A stretch of DNA of 64,000 nucleotides from positions 641,066 to 705,065 of the forward strand of contig NW_013171827.1 of the NCBI RefSeq assembly GCF_000151665.1, read 5' to 3'. Under the pieces are notes generated by a model. The model did no database searches and was not told the origin of the DNA. It saw nothing but the letters and a program-made list of their open reading frames with translations. Both the position numbers and the translations under genes were made by a program. This document shows, piece after piece, positions 50,777-62,635 of this stretch. Numbering within the stretch: the first letter of the stretch is position 1; the number at the start of each line of letters is the position of its first letter. Source of the DNA: Blastocystis hominis. Its lineage: Eukaryota; Sar; Bigyra; Opalinata; Blastocystidae.

Positions 50777-52356
50777 TCAAACCTTCCGTTTATGCTTCTT
50801 CTGCTTCAGCTCCTTCTCCTTTAGCTTCACACTTTCCAAATGCGCTTTCAGTGCTTGCAAGTTCTCCGTATTCATTTTCAAGTAATACGCATCTTCCTCC
50901 ACCACACGACTTCGTTTCCCATTCCCTTCTCTCGCAATCTTCTCCTCTCTCCCCACAACGCTCCGCTTTCGATTCACAATCCGCGCTTTCGGCGTCGAAA
51001 TCCGCTTTCCCTCCTCCAAACCCGGCGCACTCCCATTCAATCCCATCGAGTTCATTGCATTCATTGCATTCATTGCATTCATTGAACCCATCGAAGTCAT
51101 CGGGAGCTTCGAAGCTCGCTCGGGGGCACGAAGTTTTCGATCACTTCCGACCAAGGAATGCTGCAATCAAGCAAATTCGAATCGATTACGGCCGAGAATA
51201 CACGTACAGATCGTTGTCGAAGCTGCTCAGCGGCTTGCTCACTAGCAATTCTACGCGTTCCAACAAACCCAAACGTCTACGCGATAGCTCGCTCGTGTCT
51301 TTTTCGCGCTGTCGAGGCACGCGTCGAATCGAATTCTCGCGCTTTTGAACTTCTTTGGAGCTGAAAGCGCCTTCTATCCAGGAATTGCAAGCCAATCAAC
51401 CCACGCAGAATCACGCCGAATCGCTTTAAAAACTCCGCCCACAGCTTTCGTTCTTTTCCGCACAGCTTCTCCGCTTCTCTGCGAGCTCGAACTGCCTCCG
51501 CTTGCCACTTCCAAAACTTTCCAGAAGCCACAAATTCGAGCTGCGGCGTGTTTTCGCTCAGACCGACGCGCGAAACGGAAGATTTTCGCGATGAATCGAA
51601 TGGTGAAAAAGAGACAGCCGATCCGATTCCAAGAGAAGAAGAAGAAGAAGAAGAAGATGAAGAAGAAGCGGAGCAAATCGCTGCGATTCTACGAGACTCA
51701 ATGAAAACGAAGAGAACAAACAGAAGACTTTGCGATGAAGAATCGAGTTCATCGAGCTGCTGCATTGTTAAGGAAGGCGAAACGAGAAGAGTCGAGAGAA
51801 ACGCAGGGAAGACAAAGCGCGTCTTGCATGAAAAGGAGAAACAGGGAACTACTTTCGATCGATTCACCGATGAAACGCCCATAAGTGGAATGGATTCGAG
51901 AAGACTCGCGGTGAATTGAACGATCGGCGCGGAAGTCGACGTCCACTCCGCGCTCTTCTTTCCAATCCACGCATTCAGAAGCTTCTTTGTCCCTTCGGGA
52001 AGCGACCGCAGATCGATTTCTGCTTGAGAAGTCGCTGGATTTTCTTCTTTGATGCGAAGAAGCGAGTCGTGGAGAGCGAAATTCGAAGGGTTGACGGAGG
52101 GATTTCGCGAAGAAAAGTCGGTCTGCGAACAAGGAAGGAAGACAAAAGAGGGAAGCGAAACTGGAGAAACTGGAGAAACTGGAGAAACTGGAAGAGAGAA
52201 AGGGGAATTGGATGTGGAATTGGCCGAAAAAGGCGTGAGAATGCCGAGGAAAAGCAGAACTCTGCAGACGGTCGGCAAGAGAAACCGAGCCAAAACCCGC
52301 GGCAAACTCAGCTGCGGACATTCCTTCGATAAATACATTTCAGTGCAGTGGATCAA
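50777..52356 (-). CDS. unrecognised basic protein, three exons
   Basis: Main exon 52356-51275; a 30-nt intron with GT..AG (TATCGC/AATTGC join, about 51245-51274) continues as IASEQAAEQLRQRSVRVFSA. A second, 29-nt intron then joins to HSLVGSDRKLRAPERASK. The C-terminal exon (to 50777) has a Met-Asn repeat and ends in a Lys-rich tail (LKEKELKQKKHKRKV). The middle contains a Ser run and a charged helical segment (FWKWQAEAVRARREAEKLCGKE). No family is recognised; a nuclear or RNA-associated role would suit the composition. The start and the N-terminal 200 residues are uncertain because this GC-rich stretch is open in several frames. Confidence 0.5.
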
Positions 52357-52497
52357 CTCTGATTCGGTGTGAACGCCTGCATCGAATCGCTGCTGTCTGC
52401 CCTACCCATACGCGCTACGGTGATCATGGCTTCCACTACGCGCCGATACAGCAAAGGGGTAGCAACAGGCTTCTAGGGTTCACGCAAACACACTCCT

Positions 52498-53060
52498 CTA
52501 CGTAAGATTCCATGGAAATAGACTGGGTTTGCAGCGAAGGCAAGGCGTTCTGCGTCGAATTAGAACCATTGGACTTACCTCACCACAATCACTTTGGGAA
52601 CGAGGAGTTAGAGACTCCGATTTGATGGCAAGTGGCGTTGCAGAGGCAGAGGACAATGGGGTGATCCTGGCCACGGAGGGAGAATAGATAGACATATTGG
52701 GTGCTGTATCATTTACACTCAGATCCGACATAAGGGGCGAAGATGCCACACGAACACTCTTCTGTCTTGTCTCGGACCTCGAACGAGAACTTTTACGTTG
52801 ATCTCGAGAAGGATTGACCAAGGACTGAATTACAGACAAAAAGGAAGAACCCGAAATTGAGTACGAATACGACTGGCGCTTCACAATTTCACTCTGGATT
52901 TCACGTAGCAGACACTTCAGAGATTCATACCGACTGGTAAGCTAGAAAATATGAGAATCAGACAAGCAGCAAAAAGCAGTCAAATTACCTGTTGTGGATC
53001 CACCTTTTCTACCCAACGGGCAGCATTACAATTGCAATCCCAGTACGCAAATACAAAAAA
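52498..53060 (-). CDS. partial gene, Ser-rich protein (3' exons)
   Basis: An upstream segment reads VFAYWDCNCNAARWVEKVDPQQ. A 47-nt GT..AG intron (about 52944-52990) joins it to LTSRYESLKCLLREIQSEIV, then the Ser/Arg-rich exon to 52498. The helical segment and phosphorylation-like Ser-Pro sites suggest a regulatory protein, but no family is recognised. Further 5' exons are not resolved. Confidence 0.45.
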
Positions 53061-53284
53061 CTAATAGTTCCTAATCGTGTCACATTGCCATAGTCCAATA
53101 AACTATTCTATCCATCTCGTCATTTCTATAATAGCAATATCAGCATGTGTATCTATCAGAATAACACCACACAGAAAACCAGGTTTGGATTTGTTGCTTG
53201 CAACCCATTTGATTGATTATAAATTGCAATTCCATTTCATTCATCCAGCATTCTCATTCAAATCACATCCAACCAGTGTTAGAT

Positions 53285-53510
53285 TCAATTCGAAACATAT
53301 TCAGTAGTACAGATAGTCACACTTGGATCGCTCGCACCCAGAGTCTCACCAAGAACCAGCACATTCTCTTCACCTTCACCCTTCAACCAGTCTTTCGGAA
53401 TGTGATAATATCCCTGAGTGTACTCTCCATTTCCGTCCTTAATCATCCAATAGCGACCAATATTATGTCCATTTGCATAAGCCTGACCTTGATTCATGTC
53501 CTCTCCTTGA
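53285..53510 (-). pseudogene. duplicated 3' end of the beta-galactosidase gene
   Basis: About 72 codons nearly identical to the C-terminus of the gene at 55766 (GQAYANGHNIGRYWMIKDGN to the final EYVSN and stop). Similarity begins abruptly near 53510. No upstream coding is present, so this is a truncated copy, lying about 90 bp from tRNA-Gln. Confidence 0.9.
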
Positions 53511-53601
53511 AATAATGTTTACCGCATCAAGTCTATCCTAAACCATACAATATTACTAAAAAAACAAAGATAGAAAACAATAATTTATAAAAGCAAAAGG
53601 A

Positions 53602-53673
53602 AGGTCCCACCGAGATTTGAACTCGGATTGCAGGATTCAGAGTCCTGAGTGCTAACCATTACACCATGGGACC
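53602..53673 (-). tRNA. tRNA-Gln (CTG anticodon)
   Basis: A full cloverleaf can be folded: acceptor GGTCCCA/TGGGACC, D stem GTGT/GCAC, anticodon stem CAGGA/TCCTG with loop CTCTGAA (anticodon CTG), T stem CCGAG/CTCGG with loop TTCAAAT. The discriminator base is T. 72 nt, no intron, CCA not encoded. Confidence 0.95.
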
Positions 53674-53761
53674 ACACAGGAAGCTTCTGATAGCTATAGA
53701 TATTGATTGGACTCTCTTTACAATCCATTCCGTTCTATTCTAGAATTCTATTATCTTTGTT

Positions 53762-55759
53762 ATGAAAGCCGAGCCGATTCCTGATACTTGGACATCTGTA
53801 ACATATTTGGTTTCTTCATGTATGATTGAAACCCACATATTTTCTCTAGGTGCTTCTATCTTTCTGGATTATATATCTATAAATATTGATAATGCGAGTG
53901 GATTACCCTACATCTGTAAAGTGTATAAGAAGTACCACGTATTTTCCTATTTTAATGTAGTGATTGGAAAGAACTAAATGACATTGTCATGGGTGATATA
54001 GTCTATTCGATCAATGGTTCGGTTCATCGCCCTTTTCTTATTTAGGAACTTATTTTTCGAACACGAGCGATATTGAGCATCAAGACCAGCTTTTGAGAAG
54101 TATTTTGAATAACGAAGGAAAACGGTTCGAAGTCAACTTGATTAGTAGAGATCGTTTCATGTTTTGTTAATTTTTGCTTTATCTATTGTAGTGAGAGCGG
54201 TATTCCAAGAATTGAGCAAATCATTTTGCCCGATCGTTTTTCTACGATTGAAATTAAGAAGTTTGATCACAGCGATTTCACATACATTTCTTCTATTTCT
54301 GCGTATCTCCTCTTTCGTCTCTTTGATTCCTAGTTCCTATTTTTCTGTACTCGCTGGATCTGTGTTACTTGCAGTGAACAACGAAATTGTGATTAACAAA
54401 ACCTACGACTCGATCGTTTACCTGATACAAAAAGTAACCCTCGATTCCCTTCTTTGTTCATATTAGAACATTCCGCCATTGGTTCTATTAATCGCCTGCC
54501 CCTACATGCAGAGCCCCGTGTCTCCCCAAGAAATCCGCGACTACATGAGCAACAACGACATTCTCACCGTGAACTCTTCTTCCTTCCAAAACCACCAAAG
54601 CAGCCAGTCCGCTCCTTCGATCCCTCGCGTCCTTCCGGAGTATGGCATCCTTCCCTGCGAAGATCTGAGCGACTCCTTCGAGAACCAGCACAACTACACG
54701 CTGCAGCCCTACGCTGTGGATAGCTACATGTTTCCCCAGAGCCAGGGCTACGCGATTTTGGAGAAGCAGTGGATTCAGTAGGGATGGAAGCGAGCGTTCA
54801 TGCTAGATCCAACGCACAGCGATGGGAGAAGCACACCCTTGCTTGGAAGGAGTTTCTGCAAAATCTTGGCGGCACGGCGAAGCTGAGTTTCAGCTGGTCG
54901 CGACAGTCTGGGAAGAAATGGACACAGTCGCTCACGTCGATGAATCGCCAGCGAAACACGCTGCGAATGCTGATGCATGGAGGCGTGCCGAACGAATATC
55001 GAGCCGATGTTTGGTATCGGCTGAGCGGCGGAAGCGAGTTGAAGGCTCGTTCTCCGAACTCGTATCAGCAGTTGTATCAGTCGCAACTGGATTCGCGAAT
55101 TCGAAACCAGATCGACCAGGTTTGCGTGTTTGTTATTATACATGAGCCATCATTCCCTACGCACTCTCTCTTCGCGAAACGTGTGGTGGGAGAAGAGAAA
55201 GCGGGAGAGACTCGCCTGGAAGAAGCCCCCTATGTGGCTTCGCTTCGGCGGATTCTGCTGGCGAGCTCGGTGGTTTGCGAAGACTTCACATACTGCCAAG
55301 GAATGAATCTGCTGGCTGCCCTTCTGTTGGTCGTGATTCTTGACGAGGAAACAACGTTCTGGACGTTTGTTGGTCTTCTGCAGTATTCATTTCCACCGCA
55401 TTATTTCGATGAAACGCTGAGCGGAGCGAGGATTGATGCAGTTTTGCTCGATTTGGATGGATGATATGCAGGAACTGTTCTCGGAGTTCGCACGCGAGGA
55501 GTTTCCGGAGCTGGTTTCGCGCTTGGAGTCGTTTGATGAGCACATTCTGTCGATTTCTCTTTCATGGTTTATGCATTGGTTCATTCACACGCTGCCGATG
55601 ATGACGGTGGTGCGCGTCTGGGATGTGATTTTCATCGAGGGAGACAAGGCGCTGATGCGTTTGGCGCTGGCTTTGGTTGCGATCAACCAAGAGAATCTAA
55701 TTAATGAAATCTGTTTGAGTTTTGAACAAACAAGAACCAGCCACATCACATCACGTTAA
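53762..55759 (+). CDS. PDZ-like and TBC (Rab GTPase-activating) domain protein, many short introns
   Basis: Exons joined by GT..AG introns of 27-47 nt. A PDZ-like strand set (MGDIVYSINGTYFSNTS, about 53970-54100) is followed through a 31-nt intron (near 54159-54189) by GIPRIEQIILPDRF, then a second PDZ-like element (GSVLLAVNNEIV, near 54358). It then reads NIPPLVLLIACPYM and, through a 29-nt intron (near 54778-54806), the TBC domain: GGVPNEYRADVWYRLSG, CEDFTYCQGMNLLAALLL. A 31-nt intron near 55439-55469 joins to AELFSEFAREEFPELV, and the domain closes with LPMMTVVRVWDVIFIEG. The catalytic Gln of YCQGMN is present; the usual Arg motif falls at a probable intron near 55120 and is not clear. It acts in membrane traffic. 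5' exons are uncertain. Confidence 0.8.
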
Positions 55760-55765
55760 ACTGGA

Positions 55766-58001
55766 TTAATTCGAAACATATTCAGTAGTACAGATCGTCA
55801 CACTTGGATCGCTCGCACCCAGAGTCTCACCAAGAACCAGCACATTCTCTTCACCTTCACCCTTCAACCAGTCTTTCGGAATGTGATAATATCCCTGAGT
55901 GTATTCTCCATTTCCGTCCTTGATCATCCAATAGCGACCAATATTATGTCCATTCACATAAGCCTGACCTCGGTTCATTCCCTCAGGACGAAGCAACACC
56001 TCAATTCCTCGCTTGAGTCCTTGAGGAGTCTTGAACGTGGATCGATACCAAGCCAGATTATCCGCATTCTCAACATCCGACTTCCAAGTTACCGTCTTCA
56101 TTCCCTCATCCGTGAAAACTTGCTTGGCTTCTCCAACCAATCCCGGATAGTGCTTCCATTCCTGGTTGAAGATGTCGTTACCACAAAGCTTAATCCATCC
56201 GCAAATTCCCTTCAGACGAGACGATGCCCAAGAAGGATCGAGATTCGAATCCATTCCATTCGATACTCCCAGGGATTCAGAGAGCAAAACAAGCTTATGC
56301 TTTCCCTTTCCACTCTTCATGTTGATGTTCATGGTGTGCCATCCATCGTGGTGCGTGTGCTCATCATCGCTGCCGACGAAATGATCGTCCACATACGCCA
56401 CAAAAGCGTTCGCGTCGGTTCCTCCGATCGACAGTGTGCATTCGTCCTGAGGGAACTCCACTTCTGTCTCATAGTACAAAAACTCGGTCAGATCGCGAGT
56501 CATGTTCAGCTGCTCGTTCGCCTTCGGACTTACGACAACACGCGGGGCTTCTTGCGAGAGCGTTGACACTGGTTCATTCCAGTACTCAAACTCCAACTTC
56601 TCTTCACAATGATAGACACGATGCTTGTTCACAGGCTTCACGTTGTTCGTTTCAAACAGTACATTATCGTACTCATCCAGCACAATCATCGACCAGGCAG
56701 GCAGCTCGTACACGATATCGCGATAGATCACCTTATCGGCCGAGCCCTTGTTGTTCTCGACAAACGACACCAATCGATCGCCATATCTGTACTCGAACGC
56801 ATTGCAGTTATCACAGTTCAGGTGCTTCTGGTTGTTCACCTGCGCCTTGTCATTCAGCAGAACCTCCGCAATATTCGCCAACATGCGGTGCATTTTCGCG
56901 GTGTGCGAGTGTTTCGGCTCATTCGGAAGAGTATCCGAGTGAATCATCACTCCGTTCGTGTACCAATTCGTCATTCCATTACCCGCCCACTTTCCGTAAT
57001 GGTTTCCTCCGAACCACATGTAATAGTTGTGATACGAGCCTCCACGGTCCATGAATTTCAGCACGTTAAACGTGTAGTCCTCCGCAGAACGAGCATCCCA
57101 GCCCTCATAGTCGTCTCTCTCCGCGCTTGCAGCGCCATGAATCTGGAACCAGCCCTCGTTTTCGGTCCAGCAGCCAGGCTGATCCACCAAGATGCGGCCA
57201 CTCTGTCCATGAGACTCAAGATAGCTCGAGCAATCATTTCCATTACAAGCATTGATTGTCTTCTCAGAGGTATCTCCGTTGCACATCATCCAAGGAACGT
57301 TCAACTCCAAAGACTCAGCAAACTCTCCACACCAGTCGATGTACTCCCTCGCTCCACCCCAGAGCTCGTTTTCGATCTGAGAGAAGATGATAGGACCACC
57401 GCGATCAGCAAAGAAGTCACGCGTGTAATCCGTAAGCACCTTCATCCAGTCACCCATCTCCTTCTTCCAAACATCGTTGTTCGCACGAAGACGGACACCG
57501 TCAAGATAGTTCACCCACACTGGAATACCTCCATTGTCCCATTCCGCACACACATAAGGTCCAATTCGCATGTTCACAAAGAGGCCGCGATCTGCGCACT
57601 TCTGGAGGAACAGTCGAATATCAGCAATTCCTTCCCAATTGTACTGACCTTTCACCGGCTCATGCAGATTCCAGAAAGTGTAAATCTGAATCAAATTCAG
57701 TCCATCCTCTACAGCCTGATCGAGAATCGTGTCCCACATCTCTGTACGTAACAAGAAGAAAAGAAAACAAACCTGGAGTAGCTCTTGGATAGTGGACAGA
57801 TCCAGCCAAGAAAATACTTCTCTTTCCATCGAGGAAGAAGGATCGTTCGTCGTAGGTGACCTTATAGGGTTTACCTCTGAAATCGGTGTAGGCAAGGAAT
57901 CCCGGTTTTCCTGTAACCTGGATCGAAGTTGCAATAGCAAGAAGCAAGATAAGTTGAAGCATACGAAAAAGATTATGAGAGGATAGCACGTTGTACAACA
58001 C
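55766..58001 (-). CDS. beta-galactosidase, glycoside hydrolase family 35
   Basis: A secreted enzyme that removes terminal beta-galactose. Exon 1 (58001-57773) encodes a signal peptide (MLQLILLLAIATSIQ) and FLAGSVHYPRATP. A 31-nt intron (57742-57772) joins it to EMWDTILDQAVEDGLNLIQ. Conserved blocks: CAEWDNGGIPVW, the acid/base Glu in FSQIENELWGG, the nucleophile Glu in TENEGWF, and the C-terminal RGQAYVNGHNIGRYW jelly-roll strand. About 735 residues, of the plant-like BGAL type. The start could be either of two Met codons 39 nt apart. Reading straight through the intron would give a false longer N-terminus. The last roughly 225 bp are duplicated at 53285-53510. Confidence 0.93.
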
Positions 58002-58009
58002 GATTGAGA

Positions 58010-59145
58010 GGAGCTGCGTTTATTATAGAAAAAATACTTAAGCAATTGTGTTGCTGGTAGATTAGATTCCGACGTGAGATCCTCGAATTGTGTTGCGACT
58101 GAGTTGAAAGGGATCAATTGGAAAGGAGGACTATGATACCGACATGTGCTGTATAGAGGGGTGGAGTAGGGCAATAGAATCCATGTTTCTCTCCGGGTGA
58201 TTCAAAAGGTTCAGAGAAAAAGTCAACAATGGGATATAAGTTATAGGGTATGGAGTATAGAATAGAATAGTAATGATGATATCATTATATGGAAACAATG
58301 AGCATTAAGAGTAGAAATCTCGCTGTTTACGATGCTGTAGTAGCTTCCGGTGTAATAATATGGAAATAGTAGTGTAAGAGGGATATGAACGATTGGTAAC
58401 TCTGTGACTAAATGAGTTAAGTAATGGAAGTATGGAGGACAGGAAATCACAAAAACAGTATTTAGTCTGAAAAGATAGAAACAAGGATTATGTTACGATC
58501 CTATCGATTTCTATGAATACAGGATATCAACACACATAAAAGAAGTGGATTTTGATGGATTCCGAGTAATGATTTGCTGAGTGGTAGTAACCGAATTGAA
58601 ATGTTGAAGCAGAATGTCACAATCTTATTTTGAATGTAGAGAGTGTACTAATACTTACATATTACTATCGTTGTCTTTTTGATCTGATTTGTTTTGTGTA
58701 CTAGACAGAAATTGGGCAAAAGTCTTGGTCGATTTACTCGTAGTGATGAGTAAAATAGAGAAAATAACAAGATTCGTACTTGTTCGCTGGATTAGTGGGA
58801 ATACGTATTAGCATTCGATAGATTGCTCATTATGGTATTCTATTGTAGTTTTTAGATTGTTTCGTAAAGATACGCATATCCTATTGTTAGATTCAATACT
58901 GTTTTTCTTTCCTCTTAGTTTGTGCCATATCCCAGTAGCAATCTTCGTCCATCATTTTTACCAAAATCCACCATATAACCAATTTCAATACTCTATCCTC
59001 AGATCCACAGGTAAACATTCTCAAACAAACAATTCTTCTAGTAAAAAACACTCTACTCATGCTGAGCTCGGCTCCGTGTAATAGAGGACAACCGAATCAT
59101 CGACTTCTCAAAACGACCAATACTGTAATTCTTTTGATAGATTTC
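58010..59145. other. AT-rich spacer, no gene supported
   Basis: Intergenic between two minus-strand genes. No protein similarity. It presumably contains the upstream region of the beta-galactosidase gene. Confidence 0.6.
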
Positions 59146-62100
59146 CTAAGCCTCACAACCTTCCATCACGCTCACTTGCAAAAACTCTTCCTTCTCCTGC
59201 CTCGAAAAGAGCTTTTCTGGAATCGATCCAATGCTTGTTGACAGCAGATTCATAAAAATATCCTCGAAGGAATCATAAAAGCTCGCCAGAACACTCACCA
59301 CCGTCACTCCCAGCTCTTTGATACGGCTTTCAGGAAGTCCTCCAATCAACGCTGCAATCTGCCACTTAGATTCACCCATCGCAAGTACCAGCTGATTCAT
59401 CAAATCCTGCCCGCAAACCTGAAGAATCCGAAGAATCTGCGCTCGATAGTTGCCTTCTTTCGACACAATCTCTCCTTCTTCAGGCTTCTGCTCGCGTCCA
59501 AACATCAACAAGCAGTCCAAGTAGCGCAGAATGCTGCGATTCGCTTCACGATGCTGCAGCTGAATGCCTGCAATGGCCGCCTGCGTAATGCGAAGAATCA
59601 CATCCTCCACGCTGAACATCACTTGAGGAATCGTCTGCAAAGATCGACCGCACAAATCGTACAAATCCTCCACAATGAACGGGTTTTGAGTGTAGGCATC
59701 AGGCGAAGAAGCCAGAAACGTCAACGTGGAGTCGCAGAATTCGGTGAGAATCTGATGAATGATGGACTGACAGCTAGAAATGAGGCGTTTCTCCGATTTC
59801 CACCTCTCATAGCAGCCGTATTCGCCGACAATCACGCTGCCACAATAGATATAGCTGCTGATGTGCGTCTGTCGGAAGCCTTCGAGGATCAAATTCGTCG
59901 TCGACTGAAGCAGCGAGGTGAATCGTGACTGGTTTTGCCGCATGAAGTATTTGAAGAAGCGGCAAATCGCCTCTACGACGTCTTCGTTCTGCCCGAACAC
60001 CGAAAGAATCTCGCTGAACAGACCCCAGTTCTCTTCGAAATAGCTCACGAAGGAGACGGTCGTGCTGCTGTTCGGTCGAGCGACGTACCGAATCACCACC
60101 GTCATCAAATGAATCACCGTCACGAGCTCTTCCGCCGCGCCGTTCACCGCGTGCATCTCGCAGATCGTCCGGATGGAGGACTTGATCCAGTCGAGATAGA
60201 GAATGGCGTAGGAAACCGCTTGCTCTGCAGGCAGCATCCGAACGACGTTGCACAATCCTTCAAGAACCTGCGTTTTATTATCTCGCTGTCTGGCCTACGA
60301 TGCATTTATCGGATCCGGTCATCTGCGCCGGAATTGTTTGATACAACTGAAGCAGTCGCTCTGTCCGTCAATTCCCTCTCCCAATTCGACCTGTGAATTC
60401 CATGTTTCGAATGATCGACGATGCGCAGTCCTTGCACACCGACAGAAACAAATCCACGCAGTCTCGCTGCAGCTCCGGATTCTCCACTTTCTGGAAGAAA
60501 AAGTTCAGAATCCGCTCCAGAAGCGCGTATTCATTGCGAAGAAGGCGGCAATACGTGCTCAGTAAACGCAGTGATGCTTGCTCAAGCGGCAAAATGGACG
60601 GTAACGCGAACACCACATCGACCACATGCAGTACGTCCTGCATCGTCAAATCGAAGGGCGTTCCGATGCATCGCAGCAAGTACAGCAGGCTCTCTACACG
60701 CTGCCACTGATTGCACTTCTCGGCATCGTTCATTTGCATGAACTAGAACTTCGTTTTCAGGATTGGCTCCCTACTTCTTGGGTCGCTTCATCGAAGGATT
60801 GCAGCACAAACCGAATCGCCACGTTTTCTCCCAGCAGCAAATAGCAGTTCTTCACAATTTCCTGCATCTCACTCGAGTATTCGAATCCAATACGCTCACC
60901 TCGCGACGTCTTTCTCGGAAGTTAAACAAATCGTCTTCGTTCATCTGCGCAGCGTCCTTCGCTTCAGCTCCACTCCACAAACCCAACCGAAGGGAATTTC
61001 AAATGCGGCAAGGAGGCGGTCATCAGCTGATACACCAGTTGATACACGGGCGTTCCAGGCTCGGGACTCTGCAACACGACGAGCAATTCTTCCCAGAAAG
61101 GCACACAGAGATCGGCAATATCGATCGAAGGGAAGGAATACAAGATGAACATCGTCTACTCTCAATCAAAACCCCGATCATTACATCCAACAACTCGCCT
61201 TTGTACGCATTGCTATCATCAATCAGAAGCGATAAACAGTCGTTTCCTAGCTGCGAATAGATCAACGTGATGCGACGACACATGTTGAAATCATGACTCG
61301 ACACTGCTTCGATCGCCAGGGGTTTCATTCCGGCGATTTGTGGAAGAATAATGTCGATAACCGAAGTGTCTCGCGCGAGGTCCGAAAACACGGTCAGGAC
61401 TTCGTTCAGTGCATCGCTACACACTTCAAAAAGCTCAGGAATGTGGATTGCCTAGAGAATCAAAGAGAGGAGGAAGAGTGCGACTTTGAAGAGAGAGGGA
61501 AGCAGGATGGTGGAACTCAATTCTTCGGCTGTGAAACTCCCGAGGCGAACCCACGCTTCGAAGCATCGAAACACGTTTTCCTGAAGAGAGTGAGCGAGAA
61601 GAGGGAGCATACAACGAGCTCTTCGTTGTCTGAAGAGGTTTGGAGAAGGTGATTTAGGTACTGAAGGACATTCGACGCACTCTGCTGCATGTCGGCCAGC
61701 TTTTCCTCGCGCTGCTTCTCGAAAATGGGAATCTAGCCATGAGCATCTCAAACGAAATAGTGGATAAATACCCGTCGACTTTGCAGCTCGATAGGGAGCA
61801 GACTGAGCACATTCAGCAACATGGTGTCGGTTTCGCTTGTTCCGATGTTCTGAACAGCTACATTGACAATGTCTGTAACGCCGGTCCATCGAATCAACAA
61901 CGTAGCAATGACTAGGCAAATCTCGTTACGCACCGAAGTTGACGCGTTTTTGAAATGCTTGACTGCATCAAACAGCATAACGAAAAGCTGCTGAATCGTA
62001 GAATCGGGTAACTCGTTCAGGTCATATCGGATTTTGCTAAATCAATCAAACAACTACAGGAACATACTTGCAGAGGGTGTGTGCTCCGAAAAATACAACT

Positions 62101-62295
62101 AGCATGTTATCATCCTTGAGCAACTCGGAAGCGACTTCCCACGCTTCGCTCTGCTTTTGGAAATGTTGCAACCATTCATTTGCATTCCGTTGGACACTTT
62201 GATCCTTGGAATTGTACAAGAGCTAGTGATGATCCTTTCGGTTCGAATAATACGTTGATCGCCTGTTTCACATCCGATATATTGCCGTATTGCAT
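59146..62295 (-). CDS. importin-13/transportin-3-type nuclear transport receptor
   Basis: A HEAT-repeat karyopherin that ferries cargo through nuclear pores. The N-terminus reads MQYGNISDVKQAINVLFEPK, then DQSVQRNANEWLQHFQKQSE. Later helices include IVLEGLCNVVRMLPAEQAVS, and the C-terminus ends near FSRQEKEEFLQVSVMEGCEA. Most introns are 30-31 nt: examples are one at about 62049-62079 (31 nt) and two near 60258-60400 (30 and 31 nt, joining NMEFT/ERLLQLYQTIPAQMTGSDKCI/VLEGLCN). The first intron (62205-62235, 31 nt) would have GG instead of GT at its donor. Nine or so exons are likely; the ones between 60740 and 61950 are not individually fixed. Confidence 0.85.
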
Positions 62296-62635
62296 GAGAA
62301 TAAGATGGTGGCAATCGATTTTGGAAATGAGTGGCAAAAATAAGGGCTTATTTTGAGAATCGGTGTAACATAAATAGGAAGTTGTTTTTGAAACCTGATA
62401 CGCTAGAGAATGTGCTAAGTTTCGTAGAATAGTGGAATTTACAATCAAAACAGTCTAATAACAGGAATCCTTGCCTGAATTGTATTTCCACTACTCTTTT
62501 GAATTCTTTACGGCGCTTCATCATTACTATTGATTTCTCGCCATCCAATCCTTTTTCTTTCCTGCGTATTATTATCGTTAACAAACAGCACAACAATAAC
62601 CTCATTATTCTCTCCTTTTAGACACTGCCAGATGA

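Noticed and set aside
50851-51919. Plus-strand frames (165, 119 and 123 residues) as the gene in this GC-rich stretch
   Set aside because: Only the minus strand gives exons that join through 29- and 30-nt GT..AG introns into one continuous protein.
55690-55760. Stop codon created by polyadenylation (known in Blastocystis) at the end of the TBC gene, suggested by TGTTTGAG
   Set aside because: An encoded TAA is present and other host genes here end in encoded stops; the motif match is partial, so no claim is made.
55766-58174. 802-residue single-exon beta-galactosidase
   Set aside because: The N-terminal part before EMWDT is intron and upstream sequence in the wrong frame; a 31-nt intron at 57742-57772 restores signal peptide and conserved FLAGSVHYPRATP.
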